A stretch of DNA of 64,000 bases from Saprospiraceae bacterium (lineage in GTDB: Bacteria > Bacteroidota > Bacteroidia > Chitinophagales > Saprospiraceae). Shown here piece by piece: positions 18,472 through 27,492 of the stretch (position 1 is the first letter of the stretch; each line of letters starts with the position of its first letter). The notes under the pieces were generated by a model. That model was not told the DNA's origin, made no database searches, and worked only from the letters and a program-made list of their open reading frames with translations. Location: assembly GCA_016714085.1 (NCBI GenBank), contig JADJNW010000018.1, positions 89,725 through 153,724 of the forward strand, given 5' to 3'. The translations under genes and the position numbers were made by a program.

Positions 18472-19944
18472 ATGAAAAATAAATTCATTCGCATATTTTT
18501 ATCATTTGTCCTACTGAGTCTGGCTGCTGCTTGCAGCGAAGGTTTTCTCGAAAAAGAACCCCTGGGCGACATCACCGAGGATGCCTATTTTAAAACAGAA
18601 ACCCATGCGTTGGAAGCGACCAACGCTGTGTATAATATGCTGCGCCGTTGGGAAGTGCACGTGTTCAGTTATGTAGGCATGACCGACATCGTATCTGATG
18701 ATTCGGACAAAGGCAGCACGGCTACGGACGCCAGTTTTTTGTTGGAAATCGACAATCTCTCTTACAATTCTACCAATATTGCACCAATGACCGTTTGGAA
18801 TGGTTATTTCCAAGGTATTCACCGTGCCAATGTAGCCATTGTGCGCATTCCTGAAATCGACATGGATCAAACCTTGAAAAATCGTCTCGTAGGGGAAGCA
18901 AAATTTTTGCGCGCCTATTTTTATTTCAACTTAGTGCGCTGGTTTGGCGATGTGCCTTTAAATACAGAACCCCTCACGCCCGATAAATTTGTGCAGCCGC
19001 GCACACCAAAAGATCAGGTGTACGCTCAGATTATCCAGGATTTGGAAGATGCAGCAGCCGTTTTGCCTGCCACTTATCCTGCTGCTGATAAAGGCCGTGC
19101 CACCAAAGGCGCTGCCAATGGCATGCTCGCGCGCGTTTATATGACTTTGGGCGATTTTGCAAAAACGGAGCAAAAGGCATTAGAAGTAATCAATTCGGGG
19201 ACTTATACTTTGTATCCTGATTATGCCAAGCTTTTTTCTTACGATGGCGAATTATCTTCTGAATCTGTATTTGAAGTAATTAATACAGCCGATGACCAGG
19301 GGCTAGGCGGCTCACAATACAACGAAGTACAAGGCGTACGAGGTGTTCCCAATTTAGGTTGGGGATTCAATCGCCCTTCCGATGATTTGATCAAGTCATT
19401 TGAACCAGGTGATCCGCGCCGCGAAGCAACGATCCTATACGTCGGAGAAGTATTGCCCGATGGCTCAGCGGTAATAGAAGATAATCCTGAAGTCATCAAC
19501 GAGCGTTATAATCAGAAAGCCTGGGTACCTCGTCGTGATGATGGAAGAAACGGACAAGGCGGCGGCAACATTCGTATTCTTCGCTATGCCGATATTTTAT
19601 TAATGGCAGCCGAAGCTTTGAATGAAAACGGCAAACCACAAGATGCATTAACCTATCTGAATATGGTGCGCACACGTGCTCGCGGCAACCGCCCCGCAAC
19701 GATAGTACCGAATGTAACAGTAACAGACAAAGCACAACTTCGCCAGCGCATCTGGCAAGAGCGTCGCGTAGAACTGGCTTTGGAACAACATCGCTGGTTT
19801 GACCTGGTACGCCAGGGTAGGGTAGCATCTGTCATGAAAGCCCACGGCAAAAACTTCCAGGAAGGGAAAAATGAACTATTCCCAATTCCACAAAATGAAG
19901 TGGACATTAGCGGTGGCGTGATTACGCAGAATCCGAATTACTAA
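18472..19944 (+). CDS. SusD/RagB family glycan-binding lipoprotein
   Basis: A 490-residue lipoprotein (LSLAAAC, Cys21) that follows SusC by 57 bases. It begins EGFLEKEPLGDITEDAYF, the classical SusD start, and carries the TPR-like helical framework (EAKFLRAYFYFNLVRWFGDVP) and the C-terminal RRVELALEQHRWFDLVRQGR block. It should cap the SusC barrel on the cell surface and bind the glucan fragments released by the GH144 enzymes. It ends the PUL: a strong terminator follows within 25 bases. Confidence 0.95.
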   Translation: MKNKFIRIFLSFVLLSLAAACSEGFLEKEPLGDITEDAYFKTETHALEATNAVYNMLRRWEVHVFSYVGMTDIVSDDSDKGSTATDASFLLEIDNLSYNSTNIAPMTVWNGYFQGIHRANVAIVRIPEIDMDQTLKNRLVGEAKFLRAYFYFNLVRWFGDVPLNTEPLTPDKFVQPRTPKDQVYAQIIQDLEDAAAVLPATYPAADKGRATKGAANGMLARVYMTLGDFAKTEQKALEVINSGTYTLYPDYAKLFSYDGELSSESVFEVINTADDQGLGGSQYNEVQGVRGVPNLGWGFNRPSDDLIKSFEPGDPRREATILYVGEVLPDGSAVIEDNPEVINERYNQKAWVPRRDDGRNGQGGGNIRILRYADILLMAAEALNENGKPQDALTYLNMVRTRARGNRPATIVPNVTVTDKAQLRQRIWQERRVELALEQHRWFDLVRQGRVASVMKAHGKNFQEGKNELFPIPQNEVDISGGVITQNPNY

Positions 19945-19964
19945 TAATTATATAATAATGTGGA

Positions 19965-20011
19965 AAAAGGCCTTGGGGAATACTCGAAATTTCCCAAGGC
20001 TTTCGTTTTTT
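19965..20011 (+). terminator. Rho-independent terminator of the PUL
   Basis: A hairpin with GCCTTGGG-type arms (left arm around 19966-19980, right arm 19991-20003) is followed by TTTCGTTTTTT. It lies 21 bases after the susD stop codon. Confidence 0.85.
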
Positions 20012-20116
20012 ATATTGTAAACGATCATTGCAATCTCCTCTATTGATCGGAATTACTTTATAAAGCCAATTATTTACTTTCCAATGCCATCCGCAATAAT
20101 AAAATTGTAATTTGAA

Positions 20117-20331
20117 AAGTTGCGAAGCCCGGCGCCGTCCGCAAAGTATCGCCGTCCGCAATTGCCCCGTTGCGCGTTCGGCGCGCCCTGAATCGTCGTC
20201 CGCAAAATTGCGCGCCGATTGCGGGCGTCGTCCGCAATTAAAACTCGTCCGCAGTTGCGGCTGAAAGTTGCGGGCGTCGTCCGCAATATTGAAATCGTCG
20301 TCCGCAAAGTTGCGCGACCCTCCCGCAATAT
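20117..20331. repeat. GC-rich array of TGCGGACG elements
   Basis: Seven copies of CGTCCGCA (minus strand TGCGGACG) start at 20136, 20153, 20197, 20229, 20246, 20278 and 20299. Four extend to TGCGGACGACG and two to TGCGGACGGCG. Two copies are part of a near-identical imperfect palindrome (TTGCGGGCGTCGTCCGCAA) at about 20220 and 20268, 48 bases apart. The block is far richer in G+C than its flanks. It fills most of the gap between the PUL terminator and the 3' end of cca. Small frames across it are low-complexity and not credible as genes. Confidence 0.75.
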
Positions 20332-20412
20332 TGTTTTTCCCACTAACAAAATTAAATTTGACATTTTCAAAAAGAAAAGGGTAATAGTAGAAAGAATAAT
20401 TAGGAGCGACGA

Positions 20413-21837
20413 TTATTTATTAGCGAGAATTTCTAAGCCCAGTTCTTTTCCTTTAGAGAGCATGAAGGTGTAGGCTTCGTCGTAGTTATTGCCAATTTCG
20501 CCATCGAGAATCGCATCGCGGATGGCGTTTTTAATCATACCAACCTCGCGGGAAGGCTGGATACCGAAGGTTTCCATAATCAATTCACCCGATACAGGCG
20601 GCTGCCAATTGCGGAGATGGTCTTTTTCTTCTACTGCTTCGAGGCGCTCGCGCACCAGTTCATAGTTTTCGAGGTAGGTTTTTACTTTCTCCGGATTTTT
20701 GGAAGTAATATCGGCTTCGCAGAGCAACATGAGATTGTCAATATCATCTCCGGCTTCGAAGAGCAATCGCCGGATGGCGGAGTCGGTAATATTTTCTTTG
20801 GTGAGCGAAATCGGGCGCAGGTGGAGTAAGACCATTTTTTGCACGAATTTCATTTTATGATCCATAGGCAAACCCAGGCGACGGAAGATTTTCGGCACCA
20901 TATTCGCGCCAAGCGCATCATGTCCGTGAAAAGTCCAGCCGTGCTCAGGGTCAAAACGTTTGGTGGGCGGCTTTGCAATATCGTGCAAGATGGCAGACCA
21001 ACGCAACCAGAGATCATCGGTCTTTTTGGAAAGGTTATCCAGTACTTGCAAGGTATGATAAAAATTGTCCTTATGCCCGCGGCCATTGCGCACTTCTACA
21101 CCTTGCAGGGCGGTCATTTCAGGAAAAAAAGTGTGCAGCAAACCTGTATCGAACAGGTGTTTAAATCCAACGGAAGGCTTTATGGATTCAATGATTTTGT
21201 TCAATTCAATGGTAATCCGCTCTTTGGAAACGATATTGAGGCGACTTTTATAGCGGGAAATGGCATCAAGTGTTTCGGGATCGATAGTAAAATCCAGTTG
21301 CGTGGCAAAACGAATCGCGCGCATCATACGCAAAGGATCATCGGAGAAAGTTTTTCCGGGTTCTAAAGGCGTTTTGATCAATTTCTCTTCGAGATGCTGC
21401 AATCCGCCGAAAGGATCGATAATCATTCCGAAGTCATCTTCGTTAAGGCTTACAGCCAAAGCGTTGATGGTGAAATCGCGGCGATGTTGATCGTCTTCGA
21501 GCGAACCTTCCTCTACGGTTGGTTTTCTGGAATCGTGGCGATACGATTCTTTTCTTGCGCCTACAAATTCGATTTCCAGGTCGCCATGTTTGAGCATGGC
21601 AGTTCCAAAACGGCTATAGACGGTCACGCGCGGGATGGGGCGCAAATGGAAAGCAACGTGTTCGGCTAAGCGAATGCCACTGCCTAAGCACACAATGTCA
21701 ATGTCTTTGGAAGGGCGGGCCAGCAGGCGATCGCGCACGTAGCCGCCTACTGCATAAACAGGATAGCCGAGTTCCTTACCCGTATCACCGATGCGTTGTA
21801 AAATCCTTCTTTCTTTTTCTTCTATATTGAATATCAC
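20413..21837 (-). CDS. cca: CCA tRNA nucleotidyltransferase
   Basis: A 474-residue class II nucleotidyltransferase that adds or repairs the 3'-CCA of tRNAs (or a close poly(A) polymerase relative). The head domain has YAVGGYVRDRLL and the metal-binding DID in SKDIDIV, then RRDFTINALA and DDPLRMMRAIRFA. A C-terminal HD domain shows LHDIAKPPTKRF, adding a predicted phosphohydrolase activity, a common fusion in bacteria. It is the last gene of the apparent operon dusB-methyltransferase-cca, with a 10-base gap to the gene before. All three genes plausibly act on RNA. Confidence 0.93.
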   Translation of the reverse strand: MIFNIEEKERRILQRIGDTGKELGYPVYAVGGYVRDRLLARPSKDIDIVCLGSGIRLAEHVAFHLRPIPRVTVYSRFGTAMLKHGDLEIEFVGARKESYRHDSRKPTVEEGSLEDDQHRRDFTINALAVSLNEDDFGMIIDPFGGLQHLEEKLIKTPLEPGKTFSDDPLRMMRAIRFATQLDFTIDPETLDAISRYKSRLNIVSKERITIELNKIIESIKPSVGFKHLFDTGLLHTFFPEMTALQGVEVRNGRGHKDNFYHTLQVLDNLSKKTDDLWLRWSAILHDIAKPPTKRFDPEHGWTFHGHDALGANMVPKIFRRLGLPMDHKMKFVQKMVLLHLRPISLTKENITDSAIRRLLFEAGDDIDNLMLLCEADITSKNPEKVKTYLENYELVRERLEAVEEKDHLRNWQPPVSGELIMETFGIQPSREVGMIKNAIRDAILDGEIGNNYDEAYTFMLSKGKELGLEILANK

Positions 21838-21847
21838 TTCAAATCTT

Positions 21848-22753
21848 CTATTTTGTCACTTTAAGCAAAAGGCGCAAGGGTTTAAAATACAGCAAATTAG
21901 CTAAATTATCTACGGCTTTCCATGCTTGGAAAGGAAAATATTGCAACAGCCCATGTGTCCTTAGTTTGACTAACCATTTATTGGCAAAAGTATTCAATTT
22001 CCAGCTTTGTATCGCTTGTCCTTTTAATAATGCTTCTATTTTTTGTTGATCAAACGAATGCAAATGCGCATTATGCGGTGTTGCCCGATTGCAATGTACA
22101 CAGAGTGAGTGCGGAATCCTTTCATTAAAGGGTGTTGTGATGATTAAAGTTCCCTTTGGTTTTAGGATTCGCAATAAATTTTCTATGAATAATTTTGGAT
22201 CAGGGGTATGCTCCATGACCTCCGCAGCTATGATGCAATCAAAAGTATTTGCCCGAAAGGGCAGGGCATAGACGTCCGCAACGATGGCGCTGTGCTTTTC
22301 AAAAGGATATTCTTTGATTGCGCGAAGCGGATTGGCAAGGGAAATGTCCATGGATACGACGGAAACTTTGTTATTGCCATTTGCAAAATGCGCGGCCACC
22401 CAAGCATTTCCACAGCGTACGTCTAAAATGTTTCTGATGCCTTCGGGAATATTGAACAAGATCATTTCGTGCAAGCGCTTGTTTTCGTGTTGCGAGGCGA
22501 CGTCGGGCGGGGCTTCAGAATAGTCGTATACTTCGGCGTCCCGGTGATAGTGATCAACATAATAGAACTTTGCTTTGATGCCATTGCTTAAAGTCACTTC
22601 CATGCAGCGTTCTTCGGCATTGGAAGGCAATAAAATCGGCACGCCGTCTATTATTTCAAAAATATCTTCGGTATTTTGATCTTTGAAACAAGCTTTTTCA
22701 ATATCAAAAATTAAGGGATTGCCGGCCGGACTGAGCAAAATATCTTGTATCAT
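21848..22753 (-). CDS. Class I SAM-dependent methyltransferase with Trm112-like N-terminus
   Basis: A 301-residue protein. Residues 1-45 (ending IIDGVPILLPSN) look like the Trm112/UPF0434-type start, but the zinc cysteines are not kept. The Rossmann part follows: motif I reads ILDVRCGNAWVA where DVGCGxG is usual. VSMDIS is motif II, and FDCIIAAEVMEHTPDPK is the methyltransferase-11 type motif. A C-terminal SLCVHCNRATPHNAH stretch is rich in Cys and His. The substrate is unknown. It overlaps the dusB stop by 4 bases (ATGA), which implies coupled translation and hints at an RNA substrate, but small-molecule or lipid methylation is equally possible. Confidence 0.8.
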   Translation of the reverse strand: MIQDILLSPAGNPLIFDIEKACFKDQNTEDIFEIIDGVPILLPSNAEERCMEVTLSNGIKAKFYYVDHYHRDAEVYDYSEAPPDVASQHENKRLHEMILFNIPEGIRNILDVRCGNAWVAAHFANGNNKVSVVSMDISLANPLRAIKEYPFEKHSAIVADVYALPFRANTFDCIIAAEVMEHTPDPKLFIENLLRILKPKGTLIITTPFNERIPHSLCVHCNRATPHNAHLHSFDQQKIEALLKGQAIQSWKLNTFANKWLVKLRTHGLLQYFPFQAWKAVDNLANLLYFKPLRLLLKVTK

Positions 22754-23751
22754 GCCGTTACCAAATTCTCTTCATTGCTATAAACTTCCTCGATTTGATC
22801 CAGAATGGCAAAAATCTCAGAGGAATCGTGCAAAGTAACCAATTGCGAGCGATATGGCTTGATGTTTGGGAAGCCGCGAAAATAGTTGGTGTAATGCCGC
22901 CGCATTTCCACTATGCCTAATTTCTCGCCCTTCCACTCAATAGAATGCTGCAAATGCTGGCGCGCCGCGTCCACGCGTTCTTGCACGGTTGGCGGAGGCA
23001 ATAATTCGCCAGTTACAAAAAAATGCTTGATTTCTCGGAAAACCCAGGGATAACCAATGCTGGCCCGACCAATCATAATGCCATCCACGCCATAGCGGTC
23101 GCGGTATTCCTGGGCGCGTTGCGGACTGTCCACATCTCCATTTCCGAAAACGGGAATATGCATTCGAGGATTTTCTTTCACTTTAGCGATCCAAGTCCAA
23201 TCAGCTTCACCTTTGTACATTTGTTTGCGGGTGCGCCCGTGAATGGTAATGGCTTGTACGCCAATATCTTGTAATCTTTCAGCAACTTCTACGATATTGA
23301 TACTTTTTTCATCCCAACCGAGCCGAGTCTTCACGGTTACGGGTTTTTGAGTAGAATTGATGACTGCTTTGGTCAGTTCGATCATTTTCGGAATATCCTG
23401 TAAAATGCCTGCGCCTGCCATTTTGCAAGCGACTTTTGCGACCGGGCAGCCGTAATTGATGTCGATTACATCGGGATTGGCTGCTTCCACGATTCCTGCG
23501 GCTTTCACCATGCTTTCTACTTGCGCACCAAAATATTGAATCCCGATCGGACGCTCGTATTCATAAATATCTAATTTTTGCAAACTCGACTTCGCATCAT
23601 GCACCAAACCATCCGAGGAAATAAACTCGGTGTACATCATATCCGCTCCCTGGGCCTTGCACAAAGCACGGAACGGCGGGTCGCTCACATCTTCCATCGG
23701 CGCGAGCAATAATGGAAATTCCCCCAATGCTACGTTTCCTATCTTTACCAT
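22750..23751 (-). CDS. dusB: tRNA-dihydrouridine synthase DusB
   Basis: A 333-residue FMN-dependent enzyme that reduces uridine to dihydrouridine in tRNA. It shows the TIM-barrel motifs of the Dus family: LLAPMEDVSDPPFR at the N-terminus, DINYGCPVAKV with the catalytic Cys, TVKTRLGW, ITIHGRTRKQMY, and GIMIGRASIGYPWVF for phosphate binding. Length and motifs fit DusB. It is first in a three-gene operon with the methyltransferase and cca. The promoter should lie in the 243-base gap shared with divergent nhaD. Confidence 0.94.
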   Translation of the reverse strand: MVKIGNVALGEFPLLLAPMEDVSDPPFRALCKAQGADMMYTEFISSDGLVHDAKSSLQKLDIYEYERPIGIQYFGAQVESMVKAAGIVEAANPDVIDINYGCPVAKVACKMAGAGILQDIPKMIELTKAVINSTQKPVTVKTRLGWDEKSINIVEVAERLQDIGVQAITIHGRTRKQMYKGEADWTWIAKVKENPRMHIPVFGNGDVDSPQRAQEYRDRYGVDGIMIGRASIGYPWVFREIKHFFVTGELLPPPTVQERVDAARQHLQHSIEWKGEKLGIVEMRRHYTNYFRGFPNIKPYRSQLVTLHDSSEIFAILDQIEEVYSNEENLVTA

Positions 23752-23901
23752 AATTTGAAATTCCCGATACCTGGAAGTTTTTTCTTTCTACGAATTTTGC
23801 AAAAATAAGCCAATTTGTGCAAAACCACCTCTTTTACAAATACAAAACAACATTAAGAGTTCCTCAAGATTAAGAAACTATGGAATATTCGTCTTTTTGG
23901 T

Positions 23902-23931
23902 TTTGTCTAAACAAATAAAATTTTATTTTTA
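23902..23931 (+). promoter_or_regulatory. Candidate nhaD promoter
   Basis: TTTG (23902-23905) is followed after 18 bases by TATTTTTA (23924-23931), close to the Bacteroidota pattern TTTG-N19-TAnnTTTG. The predicted start lies about 55 bases before the nhaD ATG. Confidence 0.4.
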
Positions 23932-23994
23932 CCGACAACACATAATTAATATTTTTCAGAACTTTTTGAAAACCAGTCTTAAACGCCTGTAATT

Positions 23995-25392
23995 ATGCTA
24001 ACAATTGTAATCGCTTGTTTCGTCATCGGGTACTTGTTGATTGTTTTTGAACATCCACTTAAATTAGACAAAACCGTACCGGCGCTATTGATGGGTTCAT
24101 TGTGCTGGGCTTTGCTTGCCATTTTTTTTCATAATGGCTGGATATCGATCATCGATTCGCACGATCACGTGTATAGTTTGATGGGGGCTGTAAATGAAGA
24201 GGCAACGCATCACGCCAAGGAAGGATTTGAAAATACCTTGCTCCATCATCTTGGAAAAACCGCTGAAATCCTTGTTTTCCTGATCGGTGCTATGACGATT
24301 GTAGAAATCATTGATTTGCACCGAGGATTTGAAGTACTCAAAAGCTATGTAAGAACGCGCAGCAAACGCAGATTGCTTTGGATTGTGGGAGTTCTTGGTT
24401 TTATTCTTTCTGCAATTATCGATAATCTGACCGCGACTATTGTGCTGGTTACTTTATTGCGAAAACTCATTCACGATCGAGACGAGCGGATTTGGTACGT
24501 TTCCTTGATTGTGATTGCTGCTAATGCAGGTGGTGCCTGGTCTCCAATTGGGGACGTGACGACTACTATGCTTTGGATTGGTAACAGAGTATCGGCTTTG
24601 GGTTTGATTGAATACCTGGTGATTCCATCGATTATATGTTTTGTTATTCCCTTTGCGATTGCTTCTCTAATGCCCGTTTTTAAAGGAAATATCAGTGTGG
24701 TGGAAGAAGAAACTACTAAATCTAAAAAATTGCTAAGTAGCCGAACCATGCTTTATTTGGGCTTGGGAGCTATTGTATTTGTGCCTATTTTCAAAACACT
24801 TACGCATTTGCCACCTTATGTTGGAATGATGCTGAGTATGGGTTTGGTCTGGCTCGTATCAGAATACATTCACCCGGAAGAAGATTTTGATGATGAACGC
24901 CGTCAGATGTATTCAGCGCATAAGGCTTTGTCACGTATTGAAATGTCGAGTATCTTATTCTTTTTGGGTATCCTGATGGCGGTTACCGCCTTGGAAAGCT
25001 TGGTGTTTGGCACGGTAATGGGACCCGATGGAAAGCCAATTGCAGTAGGCACTTTGCGCTTCATGGCAGAAGGGCTTGATCGCGCGATTCCTAATCAGGA
25101 TGTGGTAGTAATGCTGCTTGGGGTCGCTTCAGCGATTATTGACAATGTGCCCCTTGTCGCCGCTTCTATGGGGATGTACGATCAACCGATGGATAGTTCG
25201 CTTTGGCATTTTATTGCTTACGCTGCGGGTACGGGTGGCAGTATGTTGATTATCGGATCGGCGGCCGGTGTAGCAGCAATGGGCATGGAACGCATAGATT
25301 TCATCTGGTATCTGAAAAAAATTGCCTGGCTGGCAGCTTTAGGTTTTCTTGGTGGCGGACTGGCATTTATTGCTATTAAAATGATTTTTTAG
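23995..25392 (+). CDS. nhaD: Na+/H+ antiporter NhaD-type
   Basis: A 465-residue polytopic membrane protein of the ion-transporter superfamily (NhaD/ArsB type). Two inverted half-repeats are recognisable by their paired intramembrane motifs SAIIDNLTATIVLV (first half) and SAIIDNVPLVAASMGMY (second half); the Asp-Asn pairs form the ion site in this superfamily. A further GGAWSPIGDVTTTMLW stretch is typical of NhaD. It should exchange cytosolic Na+ (or Li+) for protons. It is a single gene between a candidate promoter and a terminator. Confidence 0.92.
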   Translation: MLTIVIACFVIGYLLIVFEHPLKLDKTVPALLMGSLCWALLAIFFHNGWISIIDSHDHVYSLMGAVNEEATHHAKEGFENTLLHHLGKTAEILVFLIGAMTIVEIIDLHRGFEVLKSYVRTRSKRRLLWIVGVLGFILSAIIDNLTATIVLVTLLRKLIHDRDERIWYVSLIVIAANAGGAWSPIGDVTTTMLWIGNRVSALGLIEYLVIPSIICFVIPFAIASLMPVFKGNISVVEEETTKSKKLLSSRTMLYLGLGAIVFVPIFKTLTHLPPYVGMMLSMGLVWLVSEYIHPEEDFDDERRQMYSAHKALSRIEMSSILFFLGILMAVTALESLVFGTVMGPDGKPIAVGTLRFMAEGLDRAIPNQDVVVMLLGVASAIIDNVPLVAASMGMYDQPMDSSLWHFIAYAAGTGGSMLIIGSAAGVAAMGMERIDFIWYLKKIAWLAALGFLGGGLAFIAIKMIF

Positions 25393-25411
25393 TAAAAAGA
25401 AATAAATAATA

Positions 25412-25445
25412 GGCCGCAACAGATTTTATCTGGCTGCGGCTTTTC
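25412..25445 (+). terminator. Terminator after nhaD
   Basis: GCCGCA-CAGAT pairs with ATCTG-TGCGGC across a small loop (25413-25440) and is followed by TTTT. It lies 20 bases after the nhaD stop. Confidence 0.75.
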
Positions 25446-25528
25446 CTTTGGTTTAACAAAGAATTAATACTTTCATAGTAGTTCTTATGAATATTTTAAA
25501 CTTGATTGTGTTTTTAAAAAACAACAGG

Positions 25529-25897
25529 ATGAAAAAAGTAATGGTGGTGATCGGATTAAGTGTTTTAGCCTCATGCGTCCAATCCTATAAAAGTCAATTA
25601 CCTGGCAAATGGCAGGCCGTGGAAGTATTGGAGGACGAGATGCCGATGGATGTAAATACCGAAGTTATTCAGTTTCAATTTGGCAAGAATAATGATTATA
25701 AATATTTCGGAAATTTAAAATATAAAGAAGCGGGCACTTATTACATCGAATCAAAATATCTTTATACATTGGATACTGTTAATCAAGCTAGTACCGAGAA
25801 AGCGGTCGAAATTGTAAAATTGACTGGCGATTCACTTTTTCTAAAAATGAATGATAATGGACGAGAACGCTTGATGAAATTGATTAAATTAAAATAA
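25529..25897 (+). CDS. Small lipoprotein, lipocalin-like
   Basis: A 122-residue protein from the ATG at 25529, chosen because it directly gives a lipoprotein signal (MKKVMVVIGLSVLASC, Cys16); an in-frame ATG at 25487 would add an unneeded extension. The mature part contains LPGKWQAVEVLEDEMP and a run of short alternating strands ending DSLFLKMNDNGRERLMKL, which resembles the lipocalin-like DUFs of Bacteroidota. The role is unknown. It is monocistronic, convergent with the gamma-glutamyltransferase gene with only 5 bases between stops. Confidence 0.7.
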   Translation: MKKVMVVIGLSVLASCVQSYKSQLPGKWQAVEVLEDEMPMDVNTEVIQFQFGKNNDYKYFGNLKYKEAGTYYIESKYLYTLDTVNQASTEKAVEIVKLTGDSLFLKMNDNGRERLMKLIKLK

Positions 25898-25902
25898 AAT
25901 TT

Positions 25903-27381
25903 TCAAATTTTATACAAAGCGTATCCACTCCGGCGTTGGTCGCCTGCTGCTGTCCAATGATCTTTTTCACGCTTGAGCGCATGAACGCCTCCGAAAAAAA
26001 GCGAAGATTGTTGCCATAATTTTAAAGTTTGCTGCAAATGTAAAGCATCCGGCACATCCTCAAATCCTGCTTCTATGTGGAGGGTATTATGTTCTAAATG
26101 AACGCGCGGCGCATTCACCGCAGCTTCTACGGTCAAATGATGATCAATTAATAAATGTAATACCTGGCTTATCGCAAAGGCAATCCGGCTCGCGCCGCCC
26201 GTCCCCATTACAATTTCAGGGCGATAATTTTTATCAAGCACAATAGTAGGCGACATCATCGAGGAAAGTCGAGTATTTTCTTGCCAGGAATGGAAGCCAT
26301 TTGGCATCAGCACCGCTTCCCCCAGCATATTATTCAGCATCGTATCTGTGTTTTCAATAAAATAGCCGCAACCCTCGCCAATCGTGGCACTTAGGCTCAC
26401 TGCATTGCCCTTGCGATCTGCTATATTAAAATGCGTGGTGCTGCCCCAGGTTTTTTGTTGCCATTCTTGCACAGCATGATGTAATATTTTTGGAACTTTA
26501 CCTAATGCATCAATTTTTTCAAAAACATGATATAGGAAGTGAATATAATGCTTGCTTAAATGATGTATTGGTAATGTTTTTTCAGCTAATTCGGATAAGG
26601 TTAAAGCAATAATAGAGCCGCCGATGCTTGGGCTTGGATTGGTATAAATAATTTTATCATGATAAGTAAATGAAAGTGGATTTCTGATTTTTACTTCGTA
26701 ATGTTCAAAATCCTCCATTTTAAGAAAACCGCCGCCAACTTGATGTTCGCGTACCATTTTTTGAGCGATTTCACCCTGATAAAAAAGCGTCTGACCCTCT
26801 CGGGCCAAGGCTTCCAGGAAATCAGCTAATTTAGGTAAATAAATTTTTTCGCCAACATTTGCTATTTTATTATCAGGAAAAAAAATTTCATTACCTCGTT
26901 CACTTAATTTTAATATAGGACTAACCAAATCAAAATCAAAATGCTGAAAATCATTAACAACGACGCCATTTTTAGCTGCTGCTATAGCCGGCTGCGCCAG
27001 TTCTGGCATTGGGATGGAACCATAACGGTGATGCAGTTCAAACATACCTGCTACCGTTCCGGGCACTGCGGTTGAGCCTTTTCCGACATGAAAAACTTCT
27101 TGCGTATCGCCAAAATCAATGGTGACCGGAAAAAACTCTATTTGCTCTATGGGACGTTTATATCTTGGCGTTTGACAAAAAAAATCAAATAATTTCACTT
27201 GCTCCCCATTCATCGCCACCATCGCAAAAGCGCCACCGCCCGCGGAAGACATGCAAGGCTCTGCTACCCAAGTCATCATCAATGCAGCAATGGCAGCATC
27301 TACAGCGTTTCCGCCAGCTTGTAAAATCTCATTAGCGGCTTGCGCGGTCAATTCATGCCCGGCAGCAATCGCAATATTCAT
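25903..27381 (-). CDS. Gamma-glutamyltransferase family protein
   Basis: A 492-residue Ntn-hydrolase precursor of the gamma-glutamyltranspeptidase family. The N-terminal block (ANEILQAGGNAVDAAIAA) and GGGAFAMV are typical. The self-cleavage site and new N-terminal nucleophile should be T315 in WGSTTHFNIAD, followed by GNAVSLSATIGEG, and the C-terminal MGTGGASRIAF block is kept. The SSGG loop of classical enzymes reads PSIGG. No signal peptide is seen, unlike periplasmic GGTs, so a cytosolic location or an acylase-type role is possible. A 12-copy 8-bp repeat lies 112-207 bases upstream of its start. Confidence 0.85.
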   Translation of the reverse strand: MNIAIAAGHELTAQAANEILQAGGNAVDAAIAALMMTWVAEPCMSSAGGGAFAMVAMNGEQVKLFDFFCQTPRYKRPIEQIEFFPVTIDFGDTQEVFHVGKGSTAVPGTVAGMFELHHRYGSIPMPELAQPAIAAAKNGVVVNDFQHFDFDLVSPILKLSERGNEIFFPDNKIANVGEKIYLPKLADFLEALAREGQTLFYQGEIAQKMVREHQVGGGFLKMEDFEHYEVKIRNPLSFTYHDKIIYTNPSPSIGGSIIALTLSELAEKTLPIHHLSKHYIHFLYHVFEKIDALGKVPKILHHAVQEWQQKTWGSTTHFNIADRKGNAVSLSATIGEGCGYFIENTDTMLNNMLGEAVLMPNGFHSWQENTRLSSMMSPTIVLDKNYRPEIVMGTGGASRIAFAISQVLHLLIDHHLTVEAAVNAPRVHLEHNTLHIEAGFEDVPDALHLQQTLKLWQQSSLFFGGVHALKREKDHWTAAGDQRRSGYALYKI

Positions 27382-27492
27382 ACATCCGTTCTTTTTAAAT
27401 CAATGGTAAAGTCGCAAAATCTTATATAATGATTTAATTATGTGGTGATTTAGTGATAATGTAATAAATTTTATGAAAATTATTATAATCAC

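Noticed and set aside
13016..19944. Starch PUL based on glucoamylase annotation
   Set aside because: No GH13, GH31 or GH97 enzyme is present. The glucoamylase-like domain belongs to GH144, whose characterised members act on beta-1,2-glucan.
20136..20307. CRISPR array at the TGCGGACG cluster
   Set aside because: The repeats are only 8-11 bases, spacing is irregular, and no cas genes are present.
20074..20370. 98-residue minus-strand frame across the GC-rich repeat block
   Set aside because: Its sequence is a translation of the repeat (recurring LRTT), with no known domain and no start signal. It is explained by the array.
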